This document shows positions 33,833-42,510 of a stretch of DNA of 64,000 nucleotides, piece by piece. Under the pieces are notes generated by a model. It saw nothing but the letters and a program-made list of their open reading frames with translations. It had not been told where the DNA came from and did not search any database. This stretch comes from Tessaracoccus lapidicaptus (lineage in GTDB: Bacteria; Actinomycetota; Actinomycetes; Propionibacteriales; Propionibacteriaceae). A program made the translations under genes and the position numbers. The number at the start of each line of letters is the position of its first letter. Within the stretch, counting starts at the first letter, position 1. The stretch lies in assembly GCF_001693815.1 (NCBI RefSeq), contig NZ_MBQD01000024.1:154189-218188 (forward strand). Reading direction: 5' to 3'.

Positions 33833-34597
33833 TCAGCGGCCGAGAGCGACGGCGCCGGTCAGGAACTCGCGCCATCCGTCCGGGGTGGCCAGCGGGACGG
33901 TGATGCCCAGTTCGCGCTGGACGGACCGGACCGCTGACTTCGTGGCGTCGTCGTAGCGGCCCGTCGCCTCGACGTCGCGGCCGAACACGAAGCGCAGCAC
34001 GCCCTGCACGAGGTCGACCTGGGTCCGCGACCCCTCCCGCAGCGACGCGGCGTCGTAGCCGTTGACGCCGTTGTCGATGTGGATGTGGTTGTGGTGTTGC
34101 GCGTTGTACCGGTAGGTCAGCGTGTAGGTGAACCGCGACGCGACGGAGGCCGCGAGCCGCCAGTACCCGCGCAACTCGGCCGGGTCGTCACCCCACTGGT
34201 CGTAGCGGCAGGAGACGACGCCGCCCTCGTGCGTCAGCGTCGCGAAGTCGAAGGCCCGACCCGCCGCATGCCAGGAGTCGCACTTGTCGACGAACGCACC
34301 ATAGGTCGACACGCCGGTCAGCGGGCCCAGCCCGCTCGCGGCGGCCCACCCGGCTGCCCAGTCCTCCAAGGCCTCGACGAACTGCGGGTCCGCCCGGAAC
34401 GACTGAGGGGTGCCCGTCACCTCGTAGGACAGCGGGGCCCCGCCCAGCGTCGAGAACGTCACCAGCGACTCGGGGCTGCGGCATCCGCCCACGCCACTGA
34501 GATCGATGGGCACGTCGGGCACGGAGAGCGACCCGTCGTCGCCGCACCCGGCCAGCGGCACGGTGGCGGCGCCAAGGAGGAAGGCACGCCGACGCAT
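33833..34597 (-). CDS. Extensin-like / D,D-carboxypeptidase-type lipoprotein
   Basis: Exported protein of 254 residues. The signal peptide starts MRRRAFLLGAATVPLAGC, with a lipobox and an RRR run that would also permit Tat export. The central domain resembles the extensin-like carboxypeptidase fold of LAS enzymes: WHAAGRAFDF and the metal motif HHNHIHIDNG. The C-terminal 60 residues (RYDDATKSAVRSVQRELG) look like a peptidoglycan-binding helical domain. It probably trims or binds cell-wall peptides outside the membrane. It converges with the DUF885 gene with only 7 bases between. Confidence 0.78.
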   Translation of the reverse strand: MRRRAFLLGAATVPLAGCGDDGSLSVPDVPIDLSGVGGCRSPESLVTFSTLGGAPLSYEVTGTPQSFRADPQFVEALEDWAAGWAAASGLGPLTGVSTYGAFVDKCDSWHAAGRAFDFATLTHEGGVVSCRYDQWGDDPAELRGYWRLAASVASRFTYTLTYRYNAQHHNHIHIDNGVNGYDAASLREGSRTQVDLVQGVLRFVFGRDVEATGRYDDATKSAVRSVQRELGITVPLATPDGWREFLTGAVALGR

Positions 34598-34622
34598 GCC
34601 TCGATGGTATGCGCGCTCCCGA

Positions 34623-35108
34623 TCAGCTCACGGTGAGCGTCGACGCCCAGGCCCGGACGGCGTCGAGGTCCAGGTGATCCTGCGTCGGCTTCTGCATGGT
34701 GCGCAGGAACAGCCGGCGCCACCAACTGATGTGCTCCGGCACGAACCGGCCGGCGAAGGACTCGCTCGCGGACGCGCGCACGCGCTCGGCCACGGACCGG
34801 TTGTAGGCGAGGGAGTCGTCGCGCTTGGCCGGGTCGGCCGCGTTGAGGCAGGCGTTGAACACCGCCACCCGCGCCGTCCGCAGCGCGCCGGCCTCGGCGG
34901 CCAGCCACGACGTCGCCTCCGGGTACCACGATCCGGCATTGATGCCGCTGCCGACGACGACCAGCTCGGCGCCGTCGACGCCTGGCTTCGACTTCAGATC
35001 AGCCACGCGCACCGCGTGCCCCGAGGCGCGCAGCACCTCACCGACCGTCTCGGCGATGTCGCGCGCCGCACCACCACGGGTCGCGTACGCGACCAGAACC
35101 CTGCCCAT
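34623..35108 (-). CDS. Flavodoxin-domain protein
   Basis: Flavodoxin-like protein of 161 residues, cytoplasmic. The FMN phosphate loop is replaced by YATRGGAARDIAETVGEVL, close to the protoporphyrinogen-oxidase-like (HemG/flavodoxin_5) pattern; the second flavin loop reads VVVGSGINAGSWYPEA. The last third contains SWWRRLFLRTMQKP. I chose the ATG at 35108 (MGRVLVAYATRGG) because a TACCGT box lies exactly 7 nt upstream; the GTG at 35117 would begin inside that promoter. Role uncertain: redox carrier or haem-related. Confidence 0.8.
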   Translation of the reverse strand: MGRVLVAYATRGGAARDIAETVGEVLRASGHAVRVADLKSKPGVDGAELVVVGSGINAGSWYPEATSWLAAEAGALRTARVAVFNACLNAADPAKRDDSLAYNRSVAERVRASASESFAGRFVPEHISWWRRLFLRTMQKPTQDHLDLDAVRAWASTLTVS

Positions 35109-35115
35109 GCGAGAC

Positions 35116-35121
35116 ACGGTA
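35116..35121 (-). promoter_or_regulatory. -10 element TACCGT for leaderless flavodoxin gene
   Basis: On the minus strand TACCGT, 7 nt, ATG at 35108. It also decides the start codon of the gene. Confidence 0.5.
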
Positions 35122-35186
35122 GCCGTGGGCCCGCAGGACGCTTCGGGTGGGGTCGGCCAATTTATCCAACGGGCTGTGCTAATGCC

Positions 35187-35789
35187 TCAGTCGAAGATCG
35201 GATCCACCGTACGGGTGCGCTTGAGTTCGAAGAAGCCCGGGTAGGCGGTGACCTTGACGAACCCGTCGAACAGTTCGCCGGCCTCTTCGCCCTTCGGCGC
35301 CGGGGAGATGACAGGGCCGAACAGGCTCATGCCGTTGACGCGGATCACGGGGGTGCCGACCTCGTCGCCCACCGGATCCATGCCCTCGTGGTGCGAGCGG
35401 CGCAGGTCGTCGTCGATGGCGTCGGTCTGCGCGATGTCGAGGATGTCCGCGTCGGCGCCGACGGCTGCCAGCGCAGCCGCGACCGGCTCCGGACCGACCT
35501 CCTGCTCGCCGGGGTGGAAGCGGGTGCCGAGCTCGGTGTAGAAGTCGCGCAGCACGTCGGAGCCGTGGCGCTGCTCGACCAGCAGCGCGGCGCGGGCCGG
35601 CATCCAGGCGTTGTCGAGGAAGGCGCGGTAGCCCGCGGGGAGGTCGCGGCCGTCGTTGAGGACGGACAGGCTCATGACGTGGAAGGTCACCTTCACGTCG
35701 CGGACCTTCTCCACCTCGAGCATCCAGCGGGAGGTCATCCAGGCCCACGGGCAGACGGGATCGAACCAGAAGTCAACGTCAGTCGTCAT
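35187..35789 (-). CDS. DsbA-like thioredoxin-fold protein, Rv2466c (mycothiol nitroreductase) family
   Basis: Thioredoxin-fold protein of 200 residues. It matches the actinobacterial Rv2466c family along its length: [26 protein letters not shown] at the start, [22 protein letters not shown] in the middle and [15 protein letters not shown] at the end. Rv2466c uses a CPWC centre with mycothiol; here the site reads CPWA, so the second Cys is missing and only a monothiol mechanism is possible. Cytoplasmic, no signal peptide. It starts 22 bases after the symporter gene on the same strand and may be co-transcribed with it. Confidence 0.85.
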   Translation of the reverse strand: MTTDVDFWFDPVCPWAWMTSRWMLEVEKVRDVKVTFHVMSLSVLNDGRDLPAGYRAFLDNAWMPARAALLVEQRHGSDVLRDFYTELGTRFHPGEQEVGPEPVAAALAAVGADADILDIAQTDAIDDDLRRSHHEGMDPVGDEVGTPVIRVNGMSLFGPVISPAPKGEEAGELFDGFVKVTAYPGFFELKRTRTVDPIFD

Positions 35790-35811
35790 GGTCCCATCTC
35801 AGCACATCCCG

Positions 35812-37047
35812 TCAGGCGGCGGCCCGGACCGCCGCCTCGTCGCCGAGCTCGTCGCGGTGCTTCGACCGCGACACCCACTTGTCGACGATCGCCGCCAGCG
35901 CGCCGTCGCCCGTCACGTTGGTGGCGGTGCCGAACGAGTCGATGGCGATGTAGGCCGCGATCATCAGGCCGACCTGGGCCTCGGAGAAGCCGAGCATCGT
36001 CGAGAGCAGTCCCGCCGCGGTCATGATCGCGCCGCCGGGAACACCAGGGGCGGCGACCATCATGACGCCCAGCATCATGACGAAGCCGATCATCACGCCG
36101 ACGTTGATCTCCATGCCGGCCAGCATCATCACCGCCATCGAGAAGCACGTGATCTTGATGGTCGATCCGGCCAGGTGGATGGTGGCGTTGAGCGGGATCG
36201 CGAAGGCCGCCACGGGCTGCGAGACGCCCATCTTGATCGCCTGGCGCAGCGTGACCGGGATCGTCGCGGCCGACGACGACGTGCCCAACGCGGTGGCGTA
36301 CGCAGGCAGCATGGTGACGAGCATCTTGATGGGGTTCTTGCCCGTGATGACACCCGCGACCGTGTACTGCAGCAGCAGCATGATCCACGTGAGGATGAAC
36401 ACGAACACCACGACGCCGAGGAAGGTGGCGATGACGGTGGCCACCTGGCCGCCCTGGGTCATGTTGAGGAAGATGCCGAAGATGTAGATGGGCAGCAGCG
36501 GGATGAGGATCTTCTGGATGACGAGGTTGATCACCTCGCGGAACTCGAGGAAGCCCCGCTGCAGCGAGTCTCCCTGGATGACGGTCATCGCCACGCCGAC
36601 GATGAACGCCAACACCAGCGCCGACATGACGCCGAACAGCGGCGGGATCTCCAGCGAGAAGTACGGGGCGAGCAGCGCCTCGTCCGGGTTGGTGAGCGAC
36701 GGCGCCCCGCCCTCCGGGAGCACACGGGGCAGGACGATCAGCGACGTGCTGAGCCCGAGGAATCCGGCCAGCAGCGTCGATGAGTACGCCAGCGCGGCCG
36801 TGATGGCCAACCACCGGCCGGCCCCGCGGCCGAGCTCGGCGATCGCCGGGGCGATGAGGCCCAGGATGATCAGGGGGATGGCGAAGCCCAGGAACTGGCC
36901 GAACACGCCGTTGAACGTGACGAAGACCCTGGTCAGCCAGTCCGGGAAGAAGTTCCCGAACAGCACGCCGAGCGCGATCGCGACGACGATCTGGGGCAGG
37001 AGCCCGAACGTGAACTTCTTCTTCTGGGCGGCAGCGGCTGTGCTCAT
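35812..37047 (-). CDS. Dicarboxylate/amino acid:cation symporter (DAACS family)
   Basis: Sodium- or proton-coupled carrier of 411 residues for dicarboxylates or amino acids in the cytoplasmic membrane. The family hairpin HP1 shows as TALGTSSSAATIPVTL (serine-rich). The ion/substrate region reads FAIPLNATIHLAGSTIKIT, where the common NMDG/NLDG is replaced by NATI. HP2 appears as APGVPGGAIMTA and the last helix region as IDSFGTATNVTGDGALAAIVDK. The changed region prevents naming the substrate; SstT- and GltP-like proteins are the closest I can suggest. Confidence 0.88.
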   Translation of the reverse strand: MSTAAAAQKKKFTFGLLPQIVVAIALGVLFGNFFPDWLTRVFVTFNGVFGQFLGFAIPLIILGLIAPAIAELGRGAGRWLAITAALAYSSTLLAGFLGLSTSLIVLPRVLPEGGAPSLTNPDEALLAPYFSLEIPPLFGVMSALVLAFIVGVAMTVIQGDSLQRGFLEFREVINLVIQKILIPLLPIYIFGIFLNMTQGGQVATVIATFLGVVVFVFILTWIMLLLQYTVAGVITGKNPIKMLVTMLPAYATALGTSSSAATIPVTLRQAIKMGVSQPVAAFAIPLNATIHLAGSTIKITCFSMAVMMLAGMEINVGVMIGFVMMLGVMMVAAPGVPGGAIMTAAGLLSTMLGFSEAQVGLMIAAYIAIDSFGTATNVTGDGALAAIVDKWVSRSKHRDELGDEAAVRAAA

Positions 37048-37095
37048 GCGCGCAAACTTAACCCAGCACCGCCGCCATCGCGCAGCCGAGGCCCG

Positions 37096-37872
37096 CTAAC
37101 GCAGCAGCTCGCGGGCCACGGCGAGGGCCTGCCGGACGTAGCCCCCACGGAAGAGGACGACGTGGACGAGCAGCATGTGGAACTGATGCAGCGGCACGCG
37201 AGCCGGCCATCCGTCGGCCAACGGGCTGACCTCGTGGTAGCCCGCGACGGTGTCGGCGAGGTGCGGGGAGCCGAACAGCGCGAGCTCGGCGAGGTCGGTC
37301 TCGGCGTGGCCGCCGTTGGCGCACGGATCGATGAGGGTGCCGACCCCGTCGGCGGTCCACACGACGTTGCCGCCCCAGAGGTCGCCGTGGATCCGGGCGA
37401 CGGGGCCGCACAGCGCGGGTTGCGACGAGTCGAAACGGCCCGTGGCGACGGCGTCGCAGGCGTGGTGCAGCAGCGCGGCGTCATCGGCGTCCAGCCAGGG
37501 CGCCATCGCGACGTAGGGCCGGAGCCTCCCCTCGGCGTAGTACTCGCCGAAGGTGTCCCACACCGGCTCCGCGGCGGCGGGCGTGCCGAGGTTCGCCGTC
37601 GACAGGTGCGCGGGGTCCAGCCCGGGTGGGGCCTCGCCCCACCACCTCGCCCCGGCGGCGTGGGTGCGGGCCAGTCTGCGGCCGAACTCGGCGGCGTCGG
37701 CCCGCGACGGGTGCCCGGTACTCAGCAGGACCGTCTCCAGCCACGTCTCCCCGGACCCGGCGAGTTCCGCGACGGCGGCGCCGCCGTCAGCCTCGGCCTC
37801 CGCGAGCCAGCGCAGGCTGGCGACCTCGGTGGCGATCGCGCGCCGACTGCCCGTCTTGCGGAAGGTGCTCAC
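37096..37872 (-). CDS. Fructosamine kinase family protein
   Basis: Aminoglycoside-phosphotransferase-fold kinase of 258 residues in the fructosamine-3-kinase group, which phosphorylates sugars attached to protein amines so that they fall off. Visible motifs: catalytic loop RIHGDLWGGNVVW and metal-binding LIDPCANGGHAETDLAELALFG; the N-lobe has TEVASLRWLAEAE. The GTG start at 37872 overlaps the stop of the sirtuin gene (GTGA). Joined to a deacylase, it suggests a protein-repair pair, by inference. Confidence 0.86.
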   Translation of the reverse strand: MSTFRKTGSRRAIATEVASLRWLAEAEADGGAAVAELAGSGETWLETVLLSTGHPSRADAAEFGRRLARTHAAGARWWGEAPPGLDPAHLSTANLGTPAAAEPVWDTFGEYYAEGRLRPYVAMAPWLDADDAALLHHACDAVATGRFDSSQPALCGPVARIHGDLWGGNVVWTADGVGTLIDPCANGGHAETDLAELALFGSPHLADTVAGYHEVSPLADGWPARVPLHQFHMLLVHVVLFRGGYVRQALAVARELLR

Positions 37873-38813
37873 GTGAGCAGCTCCGCCCACCGCGTGAGCA
37901 CGTCCTCCAGCCGGCCGTGGATGCGCAGGGTGGCCAGGTCGTCCCCGCGGGTCGCGCCGTCGTTGGCGATGACGACATCCCTGCCGTGCTGCGCGGCGCG
38001 GCGCACGAACCTCAGTCCGCTCATCACCGACAGGCTCGAGCCGAGCACCAGCAGCACAGCGGCGTCCTCGAGCATGGCCCAGGCCCGCTCGACGACGCCC
38101 CGGTCGGCGTTCTCGCCGAAGAACACGACCTCCGGCTTGAGCATGCCGCCGCAGCGCGGGCAGGCGGGGTAGCGGAAGTCCTCGGTGCGGTCCACCTCGG
38201 CGTCGCCGTCGGGTGCGGTGCGGGTCTCCTCGGCGAGGGCGTCGAGCCGGCGCGCCACCTCGGGGTTGAGCGCCAGCAGCTCATCCTGCAGCCGCCCGCG
38301 GTCCAGCACCGCCCGGCAGCCGAGGCACACGACGCGGGCCAGGTTGCCGTGCAGGTCGAGGACCGGCCGCGACCCCGCCGCCTGGTGCAGCCCGTCGACG
38401 TTCTGCGTCACGACGCCGGTGAGCGGCGTCAGGTCGCCCATCTGGGCCAGCGTGAGGTGGGTGTGGTGCGGCCGGGCGCGCTCGAACCACCGCCAGCCGA
38501 CGGTGCTGCGGGCCCAGTAGCGACGTCGGCTGAGGTCCGATCCCACGAACTCCTGGTAGGTCATGGGCGAGCGCGGGACGGCGTCGCGGCCGCGGTAGTC
38601 GGGCAGGCCGGCCCCCGTCGACATGCCCGCCCCGGTCAGCACCATGGTGGGGCGGCCGCGGAACAGCTCGGCGGCCGCGACCAGGTCCTCCTCCGGCGAG
38701 GTCCGGCCGAACCCACCCGTCCCCGGCCCCCACGAGGGCAGCGATGGCAGCGCGACGCCGTCCGCGGCGGTGCGGAACCAGCCGCCGACGTCGGGGATCG
38801 GTGCGCTACTCAT
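37869..38813 (-). CDS. NAD-dependent protein deacylase (sirtuin)
   Basis: Sir2-family enzyme of 314 residues that removes acyl groups from lysine using NAD. GAGMSTGAGLPDYRG (near residue 60) binds NAD, TQNVDGLH gives the catalytic region with HG (DLHGNL) as general base, and four zinc cysteines come as CLGC and CPRC. GSSLSV and the late NDG close the NAD site. The roughly 45-residue N-terminal extension is without known motifs. TACGCT lies 7 nt upstream of the ATG, so the mRNA is likely leaderless. It is followed by the coupled fructosamine kinase gene. Confidence 0.92.
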   Translation of the reverse strand: MSSAPIPDVGGWFRTAADGVALPSLPSWGPGTGGFGRTSPEEDLVAAAELFRGRPTMVLTGAGMSTGAGLPDYRGRDAVPRSPMTYQEFVGSDLSRRRYWARSTVGWRWFERARPHHTHLTLAQMGDLTPLTGVVTQNVDGLHQAAGSRPVLDLHGNLARVVCLGCRAVLDRGRLQDELLALNPEVARRLDALAEETRTAPDGDAEVDRTEDFRYPACPRCGGMLKPEVVFFGENADRGVVERAWAMLEDAAVLLVLGSSLSVMSGLRFVRRAAQHGRDVVIANDGATRGDDLATLRIHGRLEDVLTRWAELLT

Positions 38814-38820
38814 CGCCCCC

Positions 38821-38826
38821 AGCGTA
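38821..38826 (-). promoter_or_regulatory. -10 element TACGCT for leaderless sirtuin gene
   Basis: Minus strand TACGCT, 7 nt, ATG at 38813. The divergent DUF808 gene has its own TAGACT at 38837-38842 (plus strand), so two promoters sit back to back. Confidence 0.5.
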
Positions 38827-38872
38827 GAGGGGACCCTAGACTCGTCCCGGTATCAGGTGAGAGGGGAACCCC

Positions 38873-39805
38873 ATGGCCGGCGGCCTTGCAGCACTACTCG
38901 ACGACGTGGCGGCCATCGCCCGGGCCGCGGCGGCCTCCGTCGACGACATCGCCGCAGCGGCGGGTAAGGCGTCGACCAAGGCGATGGGTGTGGTGGTCGA
39001 TGACGCGGCCGTGACGCCGCGCTACGTCGACGGCTTCACCCCGGACCGCGAGCTGCCGGTGATCTGGAAGATCGCCAAGGGGTCGCTCCGCAACAAGCTG
39101 CTGTTCATCCTCCCCGCCATCCTGCTGCTCAGCCAGTTCCTGCCCTGGCTGCTCACCCCCCTCCTGATGCTCGGCGGCCTCTATCTCTCGTACGAGGGGG
39201 CCGAAAAGATCTGGGAGGCCGTCAGCGGCCACTCGAAGGTCAAGGAGGCCCCCGCCGCGATCAAGGGCCCCAACCACGAGGACACCATGGTGAGCGGGGC
39301 CATCCGCACCGACTTCATCCTGTCGGCCGAGATCATGGTGATCTCGCTCAACGAGATCGCCGACGTCGGCTTCTGGATGCGGGCGCTGACCCTCGTCGTC
39401 GTCGCGATCGGCATCACCGCACTCGTCTACGGCGCCGTCGCGCTCATCGTGAAGATGGACGACGCGGGCCTGCACATGGCGGCGAACCCGTCGACCAAGC
39501 GCCTCGGCGAGCTGCTGGTCAAGGCCATGCCGATCGTCATGAAGGTGCTCTCCACGGTGGGCATCGCCGCGATGCTGTGGGTCGGCGGCCACATCCTGCT
39601 GGTCGGCATCCACGACCTCGGCTGGACGCCCATGTACGACCTGGTGCACCACTGGGAGGTCGCGGCCACCGAGGCGGCCGGCGGGTTCGTCGGCTGGCTG
39701 GTCAACACGCTCGCCTCCGCGCTGCTCGGCATCATCGTGGGTGCCATCGCCGTGGTCGTCATGCACCTCATCCCGCGGAAGAAGTCCCATGCCGACGCCC
39801 ACTGA
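38873..39805 (+). CDS. DUF808 family membrane protein (YedI-like)
   Basis: Integral membrane protein of 310 residues. The start MAGGLAALLDDVAAIARAAAASVDDIAAAA and LGGLYLSYEGAEKIWE are typical of DUF808/YedI proteins. Six or so helices occupy residues 75-300, and the C-terminus is basic with histidines. Function unknown. GAGAGGGGAA precedes the ATG; a TAGACT box is at 38837. Its last 17 bases overlap the next gene, implying coupling with the oxidoreductase. Confidence 0.85.
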   Translation: MAGGLAALLDDVAAIARAAAASVDDIAAAAGKASTKAMGVVVDDAAVTPRYVDGFTPDRELPVIWKIAKGSLRNKLLFILPAILLLSQFLPWLLTPLLMLGGLYLSYEGAEKIWEAVSGHSKVKEAPAAIKGPNHEDTMVSGAIRTDFILSAEIMVISLNEIADVGFWMRALTLVVVAIGITALVYGAVALIVKMDDAGLHMAANPSTKRLGELLVKAMPIVMKVLSTVGIAAMLWVGGHILLVGIHDLGWTPMYDLVHHWEVAATEAAGGFVGWLVNTLASALLGIIVGAIAVVVMHLIPRKKSHADAH

Positions 39806-40883
39806 GCCGGTCCGATTCGCCATCGTCGGATCGGGATGGCGCACCCGCTTCATGCTGCGGCTCGCCGCGGCCGCGCCCGAGCGGCTCCGCGTGGTCGCGC
39901 TCGTGGCGCACTCCGACTCCTCGGCCGCGCGGCTGGCCGCCGACTGGCCGGGCATCCCCGTGGTCCGCACGCTCGACGACGCCCTGGCCCACGCCCCGGA
40001 GTTCGTCGTCGCGGCCGTGACGTGGGAGGCGATGCCGACGGTCGTGGCCGGCCTCGTGGAGCGCGGCGCCCGCGTGCTCGCGGAGACGCCGCCGGCCCCG
40101 ACCCTCGACGGGTTGCGCGCGCTGTGGGCCGCGGTCGGGGACTCGGGTCTCGTGCAGGTGGCCGAGCAGTACCTGCTGATGCCCGGGCACGCGGCCCGCG
40201 CCGCCGTCGTGGCCTCTGGGGCGATCGGAACGCCGACGTCGGTGCAGGTCGCCTCCACTCACCTGTACCACGCGACGTCGATGATCCGCGGGCTCCTCGG
40301 CGTGGGCATGGCGGCAGCGACGGTGACCGCGCGGTCGTTCGCGGCGCCGCTGACCGACCCGCTGTCCCCCGCCGGGTGGGCGGAGGATCCGCGCCCGGTG
40401 TCGCGGAGCACCACCATCGCGACCATCGACTTCGGCGAGGGGCGGATGGGCCTGTATGACTTCGTCGAGAACCAGTGGTGGAACCCCCTGTTGTCGCGGC
40501 GGATCGTCGTGCGCGGCACGCACGGGGAGATCGCCGACGACGTGGTGCGGCGCTGGGCCGACGGCGACGTCGTCGTGTCGCCGCTGTCCTACCGCCGCAC
40601 CGGCGTCGACCTCAACCTGGAGGGCAACGACCTGGTGTCGGTGTCGTTCGAGGGGTCCGTGGTGTACCGCAACGCCTGGGCGGGGTCGCGGATGTCGGAG
40701 GACGACATCGCGGTGGCGCAGATCCTCGCCGACACCGGCGCCTGGGCCCGGGGCCACGGCCCGGCGCCCTATCCCCTGGCCGACGCATGCCAGGACCACG
40801 CGCTGGGGCTGGCGATCGAGGAGTCGGCCCGGACGGGCGCAGACGTCCGGGTGTCCCCGGACGTCTGGTCGTCCGCCGGCTGA
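39789..40883 (+). CDS. Gfo/Idh/MocA family oxidoreductase
   Basis: NAD(P)-dependent dehydrogenase-like protein of 364 residues. The Rossmann N-terminus has VRFAIVGSGWRTRFMLRLAAAAP. The usual EKP motif region reads VLAETPPAPTLDGLRALW, so the conserved Lys of EKP is absent. The C-terminal alpha/beta domain includes EQYLLMPGHAARAAVV. Sugar or inositol derivatives are common substrates for the family; the real one is unknown. The ATG lies within the end of the DUF808 gene. Confidence 0.8.
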   Translation: MPTPTEPVRFAIVGSGWRTRFMLRLAAAAPERLRVVALVAHSDSSAARLAADWPGIPVVRTLDDALAHAPEFVVAAVTWEAMPTVVAGLVERGARVLAETPPAPTLDGLRALWAAVGDSGLVQVAEQYLLMPGHAARAAVVASGAIGTPTSVQVASTHLYHATSMIRGLLGVGMAAATVTARSFAAPLTDPLSPAGWAEDPRPVSRSTTIATIDFGEGRMGLYDFVENQWWNPLLSRRIVVRGTHGEIADDVVRRWADGDVVVSPLSYRRTGVDLNLEGNDLVSVSFEGSVVYRNAWAGSRMSEDDIAVAQILADTGAWARGHGPAPYPLADACQDHALGLAIEESARTGADVRVSPDVWSSAG

Positions 40884-40889
40884 GGCGGG

Positions 40890-42482
40890 TCAGCGGCGCG
40901 GGCCGCGCCCACCGCCGCCCATGCCGCCGGTCGCGGTGCCGGCCGTCGCCGTCGTGGACTGGCCGTCGACGACGATCGCGTACTCCTCACCGGCGGCGAT
41001 CCCCGCTCCGGAGTAGACGACGTTGGCGAAGTCCTTCGCAGCGGTGAACTCGGCGACGACGTCAGAGCCCGAGAGGATCTGGATCGTCGCCCCGGCCGGA
41101 CCCGACGTCTGCGCCTGGATCCAGCCCTGTGTCGACTCGGCGTCCGGGGCCTCCGCCATCCCGGCCGAGCCGACCGCCAACAGCGTCCCGCCGGTCACGA
41201 GGAACGTGCCGTTGACGTCGAGCGCGCCGTTGCCGTCGGTGAGCGGCCCGTGCACGACGACGGTCCCGCCCGCGATCTCCGCGCTGCCGTTGGAGTCGAA
41301 CCCGTCGCCACCGGCGTCGATGGTCAGGCTGCCGCCGGTGACGAGCGCCAGCCCGTCGACGACGCCGCCGCCCGGCCCTCCGCCCATCTGCGGGGCGGTG
41401 TCGGAGGTCGTCGAGCCCGCGGAGACGTTCAGGCCGTCGTCCTCGGCCGTGATCTCGACCGTGCCGCCGGTCAGGGCGAGGTACTGCGCCTCGAGGCCCT
41501 CGTAGGAGCGGGTCACGGTGACGTCGCCGCCGCCGATGACGAGGCTGAACTCGGCGTGGACGCCGTCGTCGAGCGCGTCGACCTGGACGGCCCCGCCGGA
41601 GATGATGACGTCGGTGGCGGCGTCGAAGCCGTCCGTGCCGGCGCTGAGGGTCAGCGTCCCGCCGGAGATGTCGATGAAGCCCGAATCGGCCTCGGTGTCG
41701 TTGGTCGACTTCAGCGCGTCGCCGCCGGCGTCGACCGTGACGGCGCCGCCCGTGACGGCGAGGTGGTCCTTGCCGCGGATGCCGTCGTCGGCCGCCTCGA
41801 CCGACAGGGTGCCGCCGCTGATCACCAGGCCGTCGACGCTGGCGATGCCGTCCTGGCTGCGGCCCGTGACGGTGAGCGAGCCGGCGCCGCCGATGGTGAG
41901 GTCGGACGTGGAGTAGAGCGCGGCGTTGGGAGCGTTCTCGCCGGTGTCGGCATAGGTCGCGGCGTCGGTGAGGGAGTTGGTGCTGCCCTCGGCAAGGACG
42001 ACCACCGCCTCGCCCGCGTCCACGACCGAGATCGCCGGTCCGGTGCCGGACGTGATGTCGGCGCCGGAGAGGACGAGCTTCACCTCGTCGTCGGAGGCGG
42101 AGTCCACGACGACCTGCCCGTCGAGGGTGCCCGTGAGGACGTAGGTCCCGCCGGTGGTGATCGTGACGGTGGCGCCGTCGACGGTGGCGCCCCCACCCTC
42201 GACGGCAGCGGAGTCGCCGGTGAGCGTGACGGTCGTGGCGGACGCGGCCTCCCACGTGGTGTCGGCGGCGTCCGGGGTCGCGTTCGCGGCACGCGCCTCG
42301 TCGACGGTGAGCGCCGCGTTCCCAGTGGCGGTCGTGACGGTCGCGGCGGACGTCGACGCGGATGAGGCGGCGGAGACGGTACCGGCCGCGGCCGTGCTCT
42401 CCACTCCGGTGGCGCCGCAGCCGACGAGGAGGGCGCCGACGGCGAGCGAGGACAGGCTGACGAGGATGGATCGGGGTTTCAC
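40890..42482 (-). CDS. Carbohydrate-binding beta-helix lipoprotein (Cthe_2159-like)
   Basis: Exported lipoprotein of 530 residues, lipobox LLVGC. After a Ser/Thr/Ala-rich linker come many beta-strand turns with repeated text such as LVISGGTLSVEAADDGIRGKD and GGTLTLSAGTDGFDAATD, matching the right-handed parallel beta-helix of the Cthe_2159 (DUF4352-unrelated) polysaccharide-binding family. The C-terminus is Gly/Arg-rich (GGMGGGGRGPRR). It is the last gene of an operon with a DUF4956 and a VTC-domain protein, an association seen elsewhere together with CotH kinases; no CotH gene is found here. Confidence 0.82.
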   Translation of the reverse strand: MKPRSILVSLSSLAVGALLVGCGATGVESTAAAGTVSAASSASTSAATVTTATGNAALTVDEARAANATPDAADTTWEAASATTVTLTGDSAAVEGGGATVDGATVTITTGGTYVLTGTLDGQVVVDSASDDEVKLVLSGADITSGTGPAISVVDAGEAVVVLAEGSTNSLTDAATYADTGENAPNAALYSTSDLTIGGAGSLTVTGRSQDGIASVDGLVISGGTLSVEAADDGIRGKDHLAVTGGAVTVDAGGDALKSTNDTEADSGFIDISGGTLTLSAGTDGFDAATDVIISGGAVQVDALDDGVHAEFSLVIGGGDVTVTRSYEGLEAQYLALTGGTVEITAEDDGLNVSAGSTTSDTAPQMGGGPGGGVVDGLALVTGGSLTIDAGGDGFDSNGSAEIAGGTVVVHGPLTDGNGALDVNGTFLVTGGTLLAVGSAGMAEAPDAESTQGWIQAQTSGPAGATIQILSGSDVVAEFTAAKDFANVVYSGAGIAAGEEYAIVVDGQSTTATAGTATGGMGGGGRGPRR

Positions 42483-42510
42483 TGTGGGTTTCCTTTGTTC
42501 GTCCGGATGG

